DNA of 64,000 nt, taken from assembly GCA_034003245.1 (NCBI GenBank), contig JAVEYY010000026.1, forward strand, positions 1-64,000, written 5' to 3'. This document shows, in pieces, positions 42,791-51,449 of the stretch (its first letter is position 1; every line of letters starts with the position of its first letter). The translations under genes and the position numbers were made by a program. This DNA is from Perlabentimonas sp034003245 (lineage in GTDB: Bacteria > Bacteroidota > Bacteroidia > Bacteroidales > Tenuifilaceae). Below the pieces are notes generated by a model, which saw only the letters and a program-made list of their open reading frames with translations, was not told where the DNA came from and ran no database searches.

Positions 42791-43746
42791 TAATTCTCTT
42801 CATCTCCAACAAGTCCCCTACCCTGTTTTTGGATTTTATTCTGCGACTTGTAGGTTGCTATAATCTTATCGAGCACACCATTTATAAATGTACTGCTCTG
42901 ATCGGTACTGTAATACTTGCTAATCTCGATGTACTCATTAAAGCTCACTTTTACAGGAACCGAGGGAAAATCGATAATCTCGCTGAGGGCCATCTCCATA
43001 ATTAGTATGTCCATACTAGCAATTCGCTCAACATCCCAGTTCTTGGTGAACTGATCTATAATCTGTGTACTCTCCTGGTGATTGAGCACCACCTTGCGAA
43101 CAAGCTTCTTGGCAAAATCTTCATCCTCCTCGTTCTTGTACATCGGAAAAATCGGAGTTGAATCGGGTTGGTTAGGCTCAAACTTTTTTAGCGTCTTCAC
43201 CACCATACCAATCATAAACTCAAGGTCATCGTTCCAGTAAATGCTCTGCTCCTCGAGGCACTGAGTAAAATCTTCGAAATCCAACAACTCCTTCGACAAG
43301 ATATTTACAAGCACCTGACGATGGTCAGCAAAATCGGCATTGGGTTGCTCCATATAGGTCAGGTAGTAATCGGAAGCAGATATCTTTTGGAATAGCTTTT
43401 TAATGAGCTCCGGGTATTTAACCCAGGTAAGCTTGTTATAGGATGTGTAATCCTGAATGGACTCGTTGTTGAGTATTAATCCAAATAATGGGTTGTCGAC
43501 AAAGCGCTTGTTTGGGTTTAAATCTTCGGCGGTAGGCATTAACTTTTGCATTGAAATGTCTATTCGTTTCTGTGCAAATGCCTGTAGATCGAGCAGGAGT
43601 ACGAAGAGGTAGTGGTACAAATCGTAACCCCTCTTAATACTATGCATCAACTCCTTCTCGGCCTTGGCAAGTGAATCGTTTTCTCCCCTGTAAAAGGCAA
43701 ATAGAACTTGTAATGCCTTAATCCTAAGTAATCTTCTGCTTATCAT
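42790..43746 (-). CDS. nusB: Transcription antitermination factor NusB (long Bacteroidota form)
   Basis: 318 residues, more than twice the 139 of E. coli NusB. The C-terminal 150 residues hold the NusB/RsmB-like helical domain (QIIDQFTKNWDVERIASMDILIMEMALSEI, VPVKVSFNEYIEISKYYSTDQSSTFINGVLDKI); the N-terminal half is the phylum-specific helical extension (RRLLRIKALQVLFAFYRGENDS). It joins NusE in rRNA antitermination. First gene of a nusB-DUF1573 pair, with its own promoter. Confidence 0.93.
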   Translation of the reverse strand: MISRRLLRIKALQVLFAFYRGENDSLAKAEKELMHSIKRGYDLYHYLFVLLLDLQAFAQKRIDISMQKLMPTAEDLNPNKRFVDNPLFGLILNNESIQDYTSYNKLTWVKYPELIKKLFQKISASDYYLTYMEQPNADFADHRQVLVNILSKELLDFEDFTQCLEEQSIYWNDDLEFMIGMVVKTLKKFEPNQPDSTPIFPMYKNEEDEDFAKKLVRKVVLNHQESTQIIDQFTKNWDVERIASMDILIMEMALSEIIDFPSVPVKVSFNEYIEISKYYSTDQSSTFINGVLDKIIATYKSQNKIQKQGRGLVGDEEN

Positions 43747-43779
43747 CTAAGAACGTATCAAAACATATAATTCGAGCCG

Positions 43780-43787
43780 CAAAGATA
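43780..43787 (-). promoter_or_regulatory. -7 box of nusB
   Basis: Read on the minus strand this is TATCTTTG, a perfect TAnnTTTG match about 34 bp before the nusB ATG; the -33 position is TTTT (3 of 4). Confidence 0.55.
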
Positions 43788-44065
43788 CGCGCAAATTTTT
43801 CAATTTAAAAGCATTTCCATCAATTGGCAATGCAATAGCTGATTTGAGGAGATTCTTTTGAGTTGATACACTTCAATTAATATTATTATATACCTGTTAT
43901 CTTGATACTTACAAACCAATGATCGGTAATCCTAGTTTGATAAAAACTGTTACGCGTCATAAACCCATTAAAGCAATATATTATGACGATTTAGGGGCAT
44001 TCAGCAAATATTTCAACATTTTTTAAAAATAGTTCACAAATATTATGGTTATGGAATTATTTTTT

Positions 44066-44073
44066 TATTTTTG
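44066..44073 (+). promoter_or_regulatory. -7 box of the DUF3276 gene
   Basis: TATTTTTG matches TAnnTTTG and lies 43 bp before the ATG at 44117. The -33 position (TTAT) is poor. Confidence 0.45.
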
Positions 44074-44116
44074 AGCGGTAATAACCAGTGTTAAATCATT
44101 AAAAAACATAGAAAAA

Positions 44117-44488
44117 ATGGATGAGCTTAATAATCACGATGGGCTTGACAGAAACGATCGCGATGATATTTTCTCAAAGGTTGTTAGGGCAGGTAAAAGA
44201 ACCTATTTTTTTGATGTGAAGGCTACTCGTCAGAACGATTACTACCTAACTATTACCGAAAGCAAGAAAAGATTTGGTCAGGAAGGAAAATTTTTCTTTG
44301 AAAAGCATAAGATTTTCCTCTACAAGGAAGATTTCGAAAAGTTTGCTGAGGGTCTGGCTGAGGTGGTAGATTTCATTAAGGCGAATCAGGGAGAAATGGA
44401 GGCAATGCCTCATGTTGAGGAGGAGGAAGTGGATGTACTGCAGAACGAATTCTCCAATATTAGCTTCGACGATTTAGAGGATAAGTAA
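44117..44488 (+). CDS. DUF3276 (PUR-alpha-like) protein
   Basis: A 123-residue acidic protein with a PUR-type nucleic-acid-binding fold (about 15-100: GKRTYFFDVKATRQNDYYLTITESKKRF and FEKHKIFLYKEDFEKFAEGL), the Bacteroidota/spirochaete DUF3276 family. PUR proteins bind single-stranded DNA or RNA; the exact role is unknown. The acidic C-terminal tail (EEEEVDVLQNEF) is typical. Monocistronic, with a strong terminator after it. Confidence 0.88.
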   Translation: MDELNNHDGLDRNDRDDIFSKVVRAGKRTYFFDVKATRQNDYYLTITESKKRFGQEGKFFFEKHKIFLYKEDFEKFAEGLAEVVDFIKANQGEMEAMPHVEEEEVDVLQNEFSNISFDDLEDK

Positions 44489-44504
44489 TCCCATCATACA
44501 TAAT

Positions 44505-44530
44505 AAAAAACCAGCTGCGGCTGGTTTTTT
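44505..44530. terminator. Bidirectional intrinsic terminator
   Basis: AAAAAACCAGC (44505-44515), loop TGCG, GCTGGTTTTTT (44520-44530): a perfect stem with a T-run, between DUF3276 (+) and the convergent hypothetical gene (-). Confidence 0.95.
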
Positions 44531-45271
44531 TTATTCCTCAGGCTGAGGATTCTCGCTCTCCCGAACAATTTCGTCGATTTCGGAATCGGTTAATATTTTC
44601 ACATTGGTAATCAGAAAACTCGACTTAATAAATCTTCCCAGGGAGTTACACTCATCTATGGCCATCTTGAAAGGTTGCCTAATTGGTACGCTTAGAGGAA
44701 CCACTGCTATTACCGAAAAGTAATGGCTAGCGAAACGAATTTCCTCAATATCAGCATTAAACCGCTTAAGGGAAAAATCGAATTCGCTCGAAATAAGCCT
44801 TTGTTGAGTTTCGGAAAAGGGTGCATGGTCAATGGAAAAGGCCACCACAAAATACCTGAGTTTACCACCTTTGCCACCCAAACCAGTTGATATAAAAACT
44901 TGCTGCTCATCGAGTATACGAGTCTCGAGCAGCATTCTACTTTCCTGCAGAGCCATTAGTGCCCAACCCATGATTTGCTCCGGAGCACTTGTGGCAAATC
45001 GCTCGAGAATCCTGTAAGCTTCAGGCTTATCAATCGAAGCCAGACCTACAAGCAGTTCCTTTTTTTCCTCAAAATCAACATCAATGCTGTATAGTTTTGG
45101 CTCATCGAGTAGCAACTCATCGGGAGTAAGCACAGCTTGATGCGATTTTGAAAACTCAAAGTATTCCATCTGCAACTTAATATCCACCTGGTGCTCAAGT
45201 ATGCTAAAGTTGGGAGTAACCCCACCCAGCATCTCCTTTATACGCGCAAATATGTTTTCGTCCTGCTCCAA
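44531..45271 (-). CDS. Hypothetical conserved-looking protein
   Basis: A 246-residue soluble acidic protein with no recognised domain. The N-terminal half is helical with HEAT-like spacing (EEKKELLVGLASIDKPEAYRILERFATSAPEQIMGWALMALQ); the C-terminal half is beta-rich (LRYFVVAFSIDHAPFSETQQRLI). The frame's only start before an upstream stop is a TTG at 45271; the first ATG is at 45232 (MLGGVTPNF). It converges on DUF3276 and is divergent from feoAB. Confidence 0.6.
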   Translation of the reverse strand: MEQDENIFARIKEMLGGVTPNFSILEHQVDIKLQMEYFEFSKSHQAVLTPDELLLDEPKLYSIDVDFEEKKELLVGLASIDKPEAYRILERFATSAPEQIMGWALMALQESRMLLETRILDEQQVFISTGLGGKGGKLRYFVVAFSIDHAPFSETQQRLISSEFDFSLKRFNADIEEIRFASHYFSVIAVVPLSVPIRQPFKMAIDECNSLGRFIKSSFLITNVKILTDSEIDEIVRESENPQPEE

Positions 45272-45472
45272 TGGTTACACACTATTTTTCTTAACTAAAA
45301 CTAAAGTCAAAGTAAATCAAAAAAATAATACTAATGATACCTTTATACAACGTGAGATCAACTTGAATGTTGATGAAGAAACTCAAAATACCAACTTTTG
45401 GGGATGTCGAATTACAATAAAAGATGCTAAGTTTGTAGGCTATTTATAGCTAGTCTTTTTAAAATTTAGAAA

Positions 45473-48001
45473 ATGCTACTGAGTGAACTACAAAACGGCG
45501 AGTTTGGAATAATATCGAAGGTAAGAGGGCGTGGGGCATTCCGTAAACGTATAATCGAAATGGGGTTCATTCGTGGAAAGAGAGTTACTGTAATAAAGAA
45601 CGCTCCACTTAAAGATCCTATTGAGTATTCAATCATGGGGTATGAGGTTTCACTTCGCCGAAGTGAGGCTCACCTTATCGAGATAATTACCCCCGAGGAG
45701 GCTGTAAACCTAACCAAAACCAACTATAATGGCGTTTTGGCTGGTCAAAGCGAAAACGATATCCTAACCAAAGGAGCAAAAGAAGGCGGAAAAATTGTGA
45801 ACGTTGCCCTAGTTGGAAACCCCAATGCTGGCAAAACTACACTATTCAATTACGCTTCTGGGGCTCATGCTCAGGTAGGAAACTACAGCGGGGTAACAGT
45901 CGATTCAAAGCTGGCGCATTTCAAACACAAAGGATTCACATTCAACATAACCGACTTACCGGGGACGTACTCGTTAAGCGCCTATACACCCGAAGAACTC
46001 TACGTACGCCGATTTATTCACGAGCAAAAACCCGATGTGGTAATCAACGTGCTCGATGCATCAAACATAGAGCGGAACCTCTACCTCACCACCCAGCTAA
46101 TTGACATGGACATAAAGGTAGTAGTTGCCCTAAATATGTTTGATGAATTACAGGCACAAGGCGATAAATTTAACTTCAAGGATTTAGGTCGGATGATAGG
46201 GATACCAATGGTGCCAACTGTTGGATCGAAGGGAAAGGGAATTCCGGAACTATTCGACACGGTTATTAACGTTTTTACGGATAAGGATAAAACGTTACGA
46301 CATATCCATCTGAACTACGGAGAACACATTGAGCGTAGCATTGAGGCCATTCAGATCCCAATCAAAAAGGAGAGAAACAACACACTTAATGTACACTACT
46401 CCTCTCGATACCTGGCCATTAAGTTACTCGAGAAGGATCGGCAGGCGCATCGAATTCTCAGCAAATCGGATGCATATACTGAAATAACTAACGTAACTAA
46501 TCATCAAATAAAGAAGTTAGAGGAAATTTACAAGGATGATTCAGAAACGTTGATTACCGATGCCAAGTACGGCTTTATTGCTGGTGCGCTTAAGGAAACT
46601 TACGTCGAAAACCCCAACAAGAAAAAACAGGGCAGCCAATCGATAGACAATTTTATCACCCATAAATACTTTGGGTTTCCCATATTTTTGCTCTTCATGT
46701 GGTTTAGCTTCTACACCACATTTAAGTTGGGTGCTTACCCAATGGATTGGATCGATCAGGGCGTTTCGCTACTTAGCGCATTTCTCGATTCGGTAATACC
46801 CACTGGAGCGTTTAAGGATCTTTTAATTGGAGGAATTGTAAGCGGTGTGGGTAGCGTAATAGTATTCCTACCCAACATTTTGCTGCTCTTCTTATTTCTA
46901 TCCATTCTCGAGGATACAGGTTATATGGCCCGGGCAGTATTTATAATGGATAAGCTAATGCACAAGATTGGATTGCACGGCAAGTCCTTTATCCCACTAA
47001 TTATGGGCTTTGGCTGCAATGTACCCGCTATTATGGCAACAAGAACCATAGAAAACAGAAACAATAGGCTGGTTACAATTCTGATCAACCCCTTTATGTC
47101 GTGCAGCGCAAGGCTACCTGTTTACATACTAATTCTTGGTGCCTTTTTCCCAAAACACGCCGGTTCACTGCTATTTCTGATTTATCTAATTGGCATAGTT
47201 ATGGCCATTATATTGGCCATCCTGTTTAAGAAGACGATATTTAAAGGCGAGGATATTCCCTTTGTCATGGAACTGCCTCCATACCGAATTCCTACTTTAA
47301 AGTCTACCATTCGCCACATGTGGTTTAAGGCTTCTCAATACCTTAAGAAGATGGGTGGAGTTATTCTGGTGGCGGTAATTATTATTTGGGCGTTGGAGTA
47401 CTTCCCAAAAGGCGTAAACTACTCTCAAGATTTTGAACAACAATTAGAGCAGGTTAACCAGCAGATAAGTAGAATTGAAGAATCAACACCAAATTCGCTT
47501 ATGCTCGACAGTATAAAGCTCTCGCTTACAGGCAAACTGTTCGACATCGAAAACCAAATGGTAGCCGAACGGCAAGCAAACTCTTACCTGGGACGAATTG
47601 GGAACCTCATTGAACCTGTAATTCGACCATTGGGATTCGATTGGAAAATGGGCGTAAGCCTACTCTCGGGTATTGCTGCTAAGGAGATTGTGGTTAGCAC
47701 GCTGGGCGTGCTGGTTCAGGCAGGCGATGACTCCGATGAAACCAGCCAAACGCTAATTCACAAACTTCAAGATGAGGTTTACACATACGGTCCAAAGGTT
47801 GGACAAAAGGTTTACACACCAATTAGCGCATTCTCATTCCTGCTGTTTATTCTAATCTACTTTCCATGTGTGGCAGTTATTGCAGCCATTAAAAAGGAAG
47901 CGGGAAACTGGAAGTGGGCTGCCTTTACCATCTTCTACACCACATCGCTGGCTTGGATTGTCTCCTTTTTGTTTTACCAAATTGGAAGCTTTTTCTACTA
48001 G
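45473..48001 (+). CDS. feoB: Ferrous iron transporter, FeoA-FeoB fusion
   Basis: 842 residues. An N-terminal FeoA SH3-like domain (about 1-75: LQNGEFGIISKVRGRGAFRK) is fused to FeoB: G domain (about 105-270) with G1 GNPNAGKTT, G3 DLPGTYS and G4 NMFD, then the membrane channel with about nine to ten segments, including the conserved GFGCNVPAIMATRTI near 515. It imports Fe(II) under anaerobic conditions. FeoA-FeoB fusion is common in Bacteroidota. No FeoC seen. An upstream box TACCTTTA at 45338-45345 may be the promoter. Confidence 0.95.
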   Translation: MLLSELQNGEFGIISKVRGRGAFRKRIIEMGFIRGKRVTVIKNAPLKDPIEYSIMGYEVSLRRSEAHLIEIITPEEAVNLTKTNYNGVLAGQSENDILTKGAKEGGKIVNVALVGNPNAGKTTLFNYASGAHAQVGNYSGVTVDSKLAHFKHKGFTFNITDLPGTYSLSAYTPEELYVRRFIHEQKPDVVINVLDASNIERNLYLTTQLIDMDIKVVVALNMFDELQAQGDKFNFKDLGRMIGIPMVPTVGSKGKGIPELFDTVINVFTDKDKTLRHIHLNYGEHIERSIEAIQIPIKKERNNTLNVHYSSRYLAIKLLEKDRQAHRILSKSDAYTEITNVTNHQIKKLEEIYKDDSETLITDAKYGFIAGALKETYVENPNKKKQGSQSIDNFITHKYFGFPIFLLFMWFSFYTTFKLGAYPMDWIDQGVSLLSAFLDSVIPTGAFKDLLIGGIVSGVGSVIVFLPNILLLFLFLSILEDTGYMARAVFIMDKLMHKIGLHGKSFIPLIMGFGCNVPAIMATRTIENRNNRLVTILINPFMSCSARLPVYILILGAFFPKHAGSLLFLIYLIGIVMAIILAILFKKTIFKGEDIPFVMELPPYRIPTLKSTIRHMWFKASQYLKKMGGVILVAVIIIWALEYFPKGVNYSQDFEQQLEQVNQQISRIEESTPNSLMLDSIKLSLTGKLFDIENQMVAERQANSYLGRIGNLIEPVIRPLGFDWKMGVSLLSGIAAKEIVVSTLGVLVQAGDDSDETSQTLIHKLQDEVYTYGPKVGQKVYTPISAFSFLLFILIYFPCVAVIAAIKKEAGNWKWAAFTIFYTTSLAWIVSFLFYQIGSFFY

Positions 48002-48026
48002 ATATTTAAAATTACAGGGTGCATTG

Positions 48027-48058
48027 CTTGGCGTTTCGGAATTAAAAAAATACCTTTG
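48027..48058 (+). promoter_or_regulatory. Promoter of the tandem DUF1987 gene
   Basis: CTTG (48027-48030), 20-bp spacer, TACCTTTG (48051-48058): a perfect -7 and near-perfect -33, about 63 bp before the ATG at 48122. Confidence 0.55.
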
Positions 48059-48121
48059 AGTATAGTGCATTCTAACAATAGTAACGTTTGCCCTATCAAA
48101 CCCCAAACGCAATAAAGCATA

Positions 48122-48871
48122 ATGACCGATTTTGTTTTTAGCCCAAGAATAAATTACCCCTTTGTATTAACCGATGGCAACGAGGGCAAAGTGCTGATCT
48201 CTGGAATATCAATCCCAGAGGATCCAAACAGTTTTTTTATGCCCCTAAAAGCCTGGATTGACGACTTTCTTACCCATCAGTCCGACTCACTGGTTGTCAA
48301 TTTCGAGATGTTCTTCTACAACAGAACCACTTCCAACTACTTCTACAAGTTATTACACTCCCTGAAAAAATTCAGCGATGAGGGTAAGAATATTGTAATT
48401 AACTGGTATCATTACCCCGAAGACGATGATGTGAAGGAGGACGGCGAAGATCTGGAATTTCAACTCAAATTCCCTATCCACATAATTGAATACCAGCCAC
48501 TATCTACCTTTAATAAGGCAAAGACTGAAAATACTCCGCTGGTCTACTTCGATCAAATAGGCGATATTGTACTCGATGGAAACGCACTAGGAAAAAAACC
48601 CTGGGAATACTTTTACCCGTTGATTAAATGGGCCGATAGTATACGTTTTGCAGAAGGGAAAATGAATATCAACTTTGAAATTAGTATTGAGGCCATCGAC
48701 GAGATGAACCTACAATACCTAAAGCATATTTTGAACCAGCTTAAGATAATTGATAAGAAAGACGACAAATCGGTGATGGTTAAATGGAAGTGCGTTTCAG
48801 AGGAAACTCGCTGCACTTTACTGGCGCTGCTCGATGGTTGTGGCTTTAACCATTCTGTACTTCACCAGTAA
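48122..48871 (+). CDS. Tandem DUF1987 (SiaC-like) protein
   Basis: 249 residues made of two DUF1987-like halves; SiaC-type proteins have one of about 125. The first half (1-125) keeps the phospho-acceptor region as NFEMFFYNRTTSNYFYKLL (Thr69/Thr70); the second half (about 135-249) has the matching stretch FEISIEAIDEMNLQYLKHI without the Thr-Ser pair. In Pseudomonas SiaC is phosphorylated by SiaB and controls a diguanylate cyclase; no siaA/siaB-like gene lies next to it here. Followed by a terminator. Confidence 0.75.
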   Translation: MTDFVFSPRINYPFVLTDGNEGKVLISGISIPEDPNSFFMPLKAWIDDFLTHQSDSLVVNFEMFFYNRTTSNYFYKLLHSLKKFSDEGKNIVINWYHYPEDDDVKEDGEDLEFQLKFPIHIIEYQPLSTFNKAKTENTPLVYFDQIGDIVLDGNALGKKPWEYFYPLIKWADSIRFAEGKMNINFEISIEAIDEMNLQYLKHILNQLKIIDKKDDKSVMVKWKCVSEETRCTLLALLDGCGFNHSVLHQ

Positions 48872-48884
48872 CCCAAACAAAAAA

Positions 48885-48907
48885 AAGGGCTGATCATCTC
48901 AGCCCTT
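48885..48907. terminator. Bidirectional intrinsic terminator
   Basis: AAGGGCTGA (48885-48893), loop TCATC, TCAGCCCTT (48899-48907), with an A-run before and CTTTTATT after. Serves the DUF1987 gene (+) and the facing ferritin gene (-). Confidence 0.92.
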
Positions 48908-48928
48908 CTTTTATTCCACGAATTCTAA

Positions 48929-49441
48929 TTACTCAGCAGCCGTCTCGTCAACAAATTGACGGGCTTTCAGCTCCTTATCGAGCATGTATATGCCGTGTCC
49001 CTTGCCATCGAGTAGCCTTAAGCTGTCGATAATTTCTTGAGCGTTAGCCTCTTCTTCAACCTGCTCATCAATAAACCACTGCAACATACTCTTTGAGGCA
49101 TGGTCCTTCTCCTCAATGGCGATATCCATAATATTGTTGATTAAGGAGGTTACTTTTTGTTCATGCTTAAGTGTCTCCTCCATGGCATGCAGCGTGCTAT
49201 TCCATTTCTCGGGAACAGCATCAATGGGTTTAAGAATGGGTTGCGTACCCCGCTCTACCATGTAATCGAAAAATTTCATGGCATGGGTAAGCTCTTCCTG
49301 CCACTGAACGCGCATCCAGTTGGCAAACCCATTTAAACCTTCCGATGCGAAATACGACGACATGGAAAGATACATATAGGCCGACCAAATCTCGGCATTA
49401 ATCTGATCGTTAATTGCATTTTGAACTCTTGGGTTTAACAT
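48929..49441 (-). CDS. ftnA: Ferritin
   Basis: 170 residues of the bacterial non-haem ferritin: NAEIWSAYMYLSMSSYFASEGL near 15 with ferroxidase Glu, EELTHAMKFFDYMVERG (ExxH) near 50, and EEKDHASKSMLQWFIDEQVEEEANAQEI near 110 with the remaining ligands. It stores iron as ferric mineral and sits near feoAB, fitting iron homeostasis. Length typical. Confidence 0.95.
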   Translation of the reverse strand: MLNPRVQNAINDQINAEIWSAYMYLSMSSYFASEGLNGFANWMRVQWQEELTHAMKFFDYMVERGTQPILKPIDAVPEKWNSTLHAMEETLKHEQKVTSLINNIMDIAIEEKDHASKSMLQWFIDEQVEEEANAQEIIDSLRLLDGKGHGIYMLDKELKARQFVDETAAE

Positions 49442-49549
49442 AGCTGTAATTTTAAAAGGTTAAGAATTAAATGTGTATTACTTGTTATTTTAATTGCTGA
49501 AAGCGTTTATAAGCAAACTAAACATGGTGTTAAATGTACTACAAAAAAA

Positions 49550-50201
49550 CTAATCAAAATCGAGGCTTAACTGCTGCTTAAGATTTATCAACTTAGGATT
49601 CAGCTGGCTTAGATACTTGAATTTATCCTCAACTGTGTATATTTTCGAACTTGTGGAATCCTGAGCCTGAATAGTTAGCAAAAGAACAATCGACTTATTA
49701 TTAAGTTTTGACCTAAGAAAGTGGGTAAACTCATTCTTAATCTCGTTAAACATATCGAGTTGCAGCTGTGATTCAAGCACAACTTTTACCTGAAAATCAG
49801 GGTTTAACAAAGGCTGATAAGTGGTAAGCAAGCTGGCATATCGTGGTTTTCCCGAAAGGTAACTCTGAACAAAAAGTTGCCACTGCTTCTCCAAATCGAG
49901 CTGGGTAAAAATACTCATTCCATCAGCAATCTCAGCCACATCCGAATCCTCTTCTAGTGGTTCCTCATCCAAAGTAATCTCTGATGAAACATCAATCTTT
50001 TTAATTGGTTCCTGAACTTTACCCTCAATGGCATCCTTTATCGAAAAAGATTTGGGACTCGATTTGGGGATTACCTGTTGCACCGCAGGTCTGCTACTTT
50101 CAGTCCTTGTAACAACAGGGGGTGCTTGCTGCGGTTTACTCTCCAAAGATTGCAAAACCACTAGCTCAAAGGGCTGATCGTCTAACCACTCGTAGAGGTT
50201 A
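49550..50201 (-). CDS. dnaX: dnaX tau C-terminal region in the shifted frame
   Basis: Directly after the A11 run the +1 frame continues without a start codon (NLYEWLDDQPFELVVLQSL) to a TAG at 49550, about 215 residues. It is rich in Ser, Pro, Gln and acidic residues followed by a globular end (QLDLEKQWQLFVQSYLSGKPRYASLL, ending NLKQQLSLDFD), the type of DnaB- and alpha-binding tail seen at the DnaX C-terminus in Bacteroidota. It is the second part of dnaX, reached by slippage or split by a homopolymer error. Confidence 0.8.
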
Positions 50202-51305
50202 TTTTTTTTTTTCTTGATTTAGACCACAAAGCCTAATCAACATCAGCTCGATATGCAGGCGCTGATTGCTACTTTGCCGGTACGAAATATCCGACTGGTT
50301 CACAACGTCCAACGCTTTAATCAGAAACTCGGGTGAGCATTGGGTTGCAAACTTCATGTAACGCTCGGCAATAGCCGCTCCAACCTCAAGTATTTGAGCC
50401 GTTTGAGGATCCTTGCATATAAGCAGGTTGCGGAGGTGTTCGCTCATACCCGATATAAACTGCTGAACATCGAAACCCTTGGATAGCAACTCGTCAAAAA
50501 TACGCAGGGAACTTGCGTAGTCGGCTTGCAAAAAGTTTTCGGTTAGGGTAAAGTAGTACTGGAAGTCGAGAACGTTCAGATTTTCAATTACCTTCTGGTA
50601 GGTAATATTATTATCGCTGTAGCTCACAACCTGATCGAAAATGGAAAGCGCATCGCGCATGGCTCCATCGGCTTTCTGGGCAATAATATTCAAGCCTTCA
50701 ACCTCGTAGGCTACATCCTCAGCCTTAGCAATATACTCAAGATATTTCACAGTATCCTCAACCCTAATTCGGTTAAAATCGTAAATCTGACAACGCGAGA
50801 GGATTGTAGGCAGAATCTTGTGTTTTTCGGTAGTTGCAAGGATAAATATGGCATGTGCAGGTGGCTCCTCAAGCGTTTTCAGAAACGCGTTAAAAGCCGA
50901 CTGCGAAAGCATATGAACCTCATCGATAATATAAACGCTGTACTTTCCGATTTGAGGTGGAATCCGAACCTGCTCTATCAACTTTCTAATTCCTTCAACT
51001 GAACTATTCGATGCGGCATCGAGCTCGTGAATATTAAAAGAACGTTGGCCAATAAAAGCCTTGCAGCTCTCACACTCATTGCATGCCTCCATCTCGGCTG
51101 AAGGATTTAGGCAGTTAATGGTTTTTGCGAAAATACGGGCACAAGTGGTTTTTCCAACACCACGTGGACCACAGAAAAGGTATGCCTGAGCCAGCTGTTT
51201 ACGCTGAATGGCATTCTTTAGCGTGGTGATAAGCGAACCTTGCCCAATTACAGTATTAAAACTCGACGGGCGGTATTTTCGTGCAGAAACTACAAAATTC
51301 TCCAT
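50199..51305 (-). CDS. dnaX: DNA polymerase III subunit gamma/tau, ATPase part
   Basis: 368 residues in the zero frame, ending EKKK-stop right after the A11 run. It has the clamp-loader AAA+ domain: Walker A CGPRGVGKTT (near 50), the zinc Cys set CLNPSAEMEACNECESC, Walker B IIDEVHMLS, sensor 1 IFILATTE and SRC motif LSRCQIYDF, plus the lid and collar. This would be a gamma-like short form. A full tau of about 584 residues results if the run is read with one A fewer. It is upstream of ferritin and downstream of a double-palindrome hairpin. Confidence 0.92.
   Translation of the reverse strand: MENFVVSARKYRPSSFNTVIGQGSLITTLKNAIQRKQLAQAYLFCGPRGVGKTTCARIFAKTINCLNPSAEMEACNECESCKAFIGQRSFNIHELDAASNSSVEGIRKLIEQVRIPPQIGKYSVYIIDEVHMLSQSAFNAFLKTLEEPPAHAIFILATTEKHKILPTILSRCQIYDFNRIRVEDTVKYLEYIAKAEDVAYEVEGLNIIAQKADGAMRDALSIFDQVVSYSDNNITYQKVIENLNVLDFQYYFTLTENFLQADYASSLRIFDELLSKGFDVQQFISGMSEHLRNLLICKDPQTAQILEVGAAIAERYMKFATQCSPEFLIKALDVVNQSDISYRQSSNQRLHIELMLIRLCGLNQEKKK
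50202..50212 (-). other. Slippery A11 run in dnaX
   Basis: On the minus strand eleven A residues (GAA AAA AAA AAA TAA in the zero frame) end the gamma-like frame. Loss of one A, or gain of two, joins the downstream frame. The next bases can form a small hairpin, TAACC ... GGTTA. This looks like the transcriptional-slippage signal of Thermus dnaX. Confidence 0.7.
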
Positions 51306-51391
51306 AATTCAACTAGTTGCAATAAATCTGGCAATAATCAACGCCAAAACCTAGCACAAAAATAGCAAAAAAGGGGAGTATTTAAAACTGA

Positions 51392-51425
51392 AATTACCGG
51401 TAAGTAAAAAAACTTACCGGTAATT
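51392..51425. terminator. Perfect 14-bp hairpin made of two TTACCGGTAA palindromes
   Basis: AATTACCGGTAAGT (51392-51405), A6 loop, ACTTACCGGTAATT (51412-51425). Each arm contains the self-complementary 10-mer TTACCGGTAA (51394-51403 and 51414-51423), spaced 20 bp centre to centre. It may terminate the PAS gene (-) or act as a double operator before dnaX. Confidence 0.6.
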
Positions 51426-51449
51426 GAAACTGAGTAAATCCGTTTGACC

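Larger units (their letters stand above)
43747..44116. other. Divergent intergenic region between nusB and DUF3276
   Basis: 370 bp, very AT-rich. It holds a -7 box for each gene (43780-43787 minus; 44066-44073 plus). No ORF, hairpin or RNA gene was recognised. Confidence 0.5.

Noticed and set aside
49550..50161. Separate hypothetical gene downstream of dnaX
   Set aside because: The frame is open back to the A11 run, has no good start or own promoter, and its content is that of a DnaX tail.
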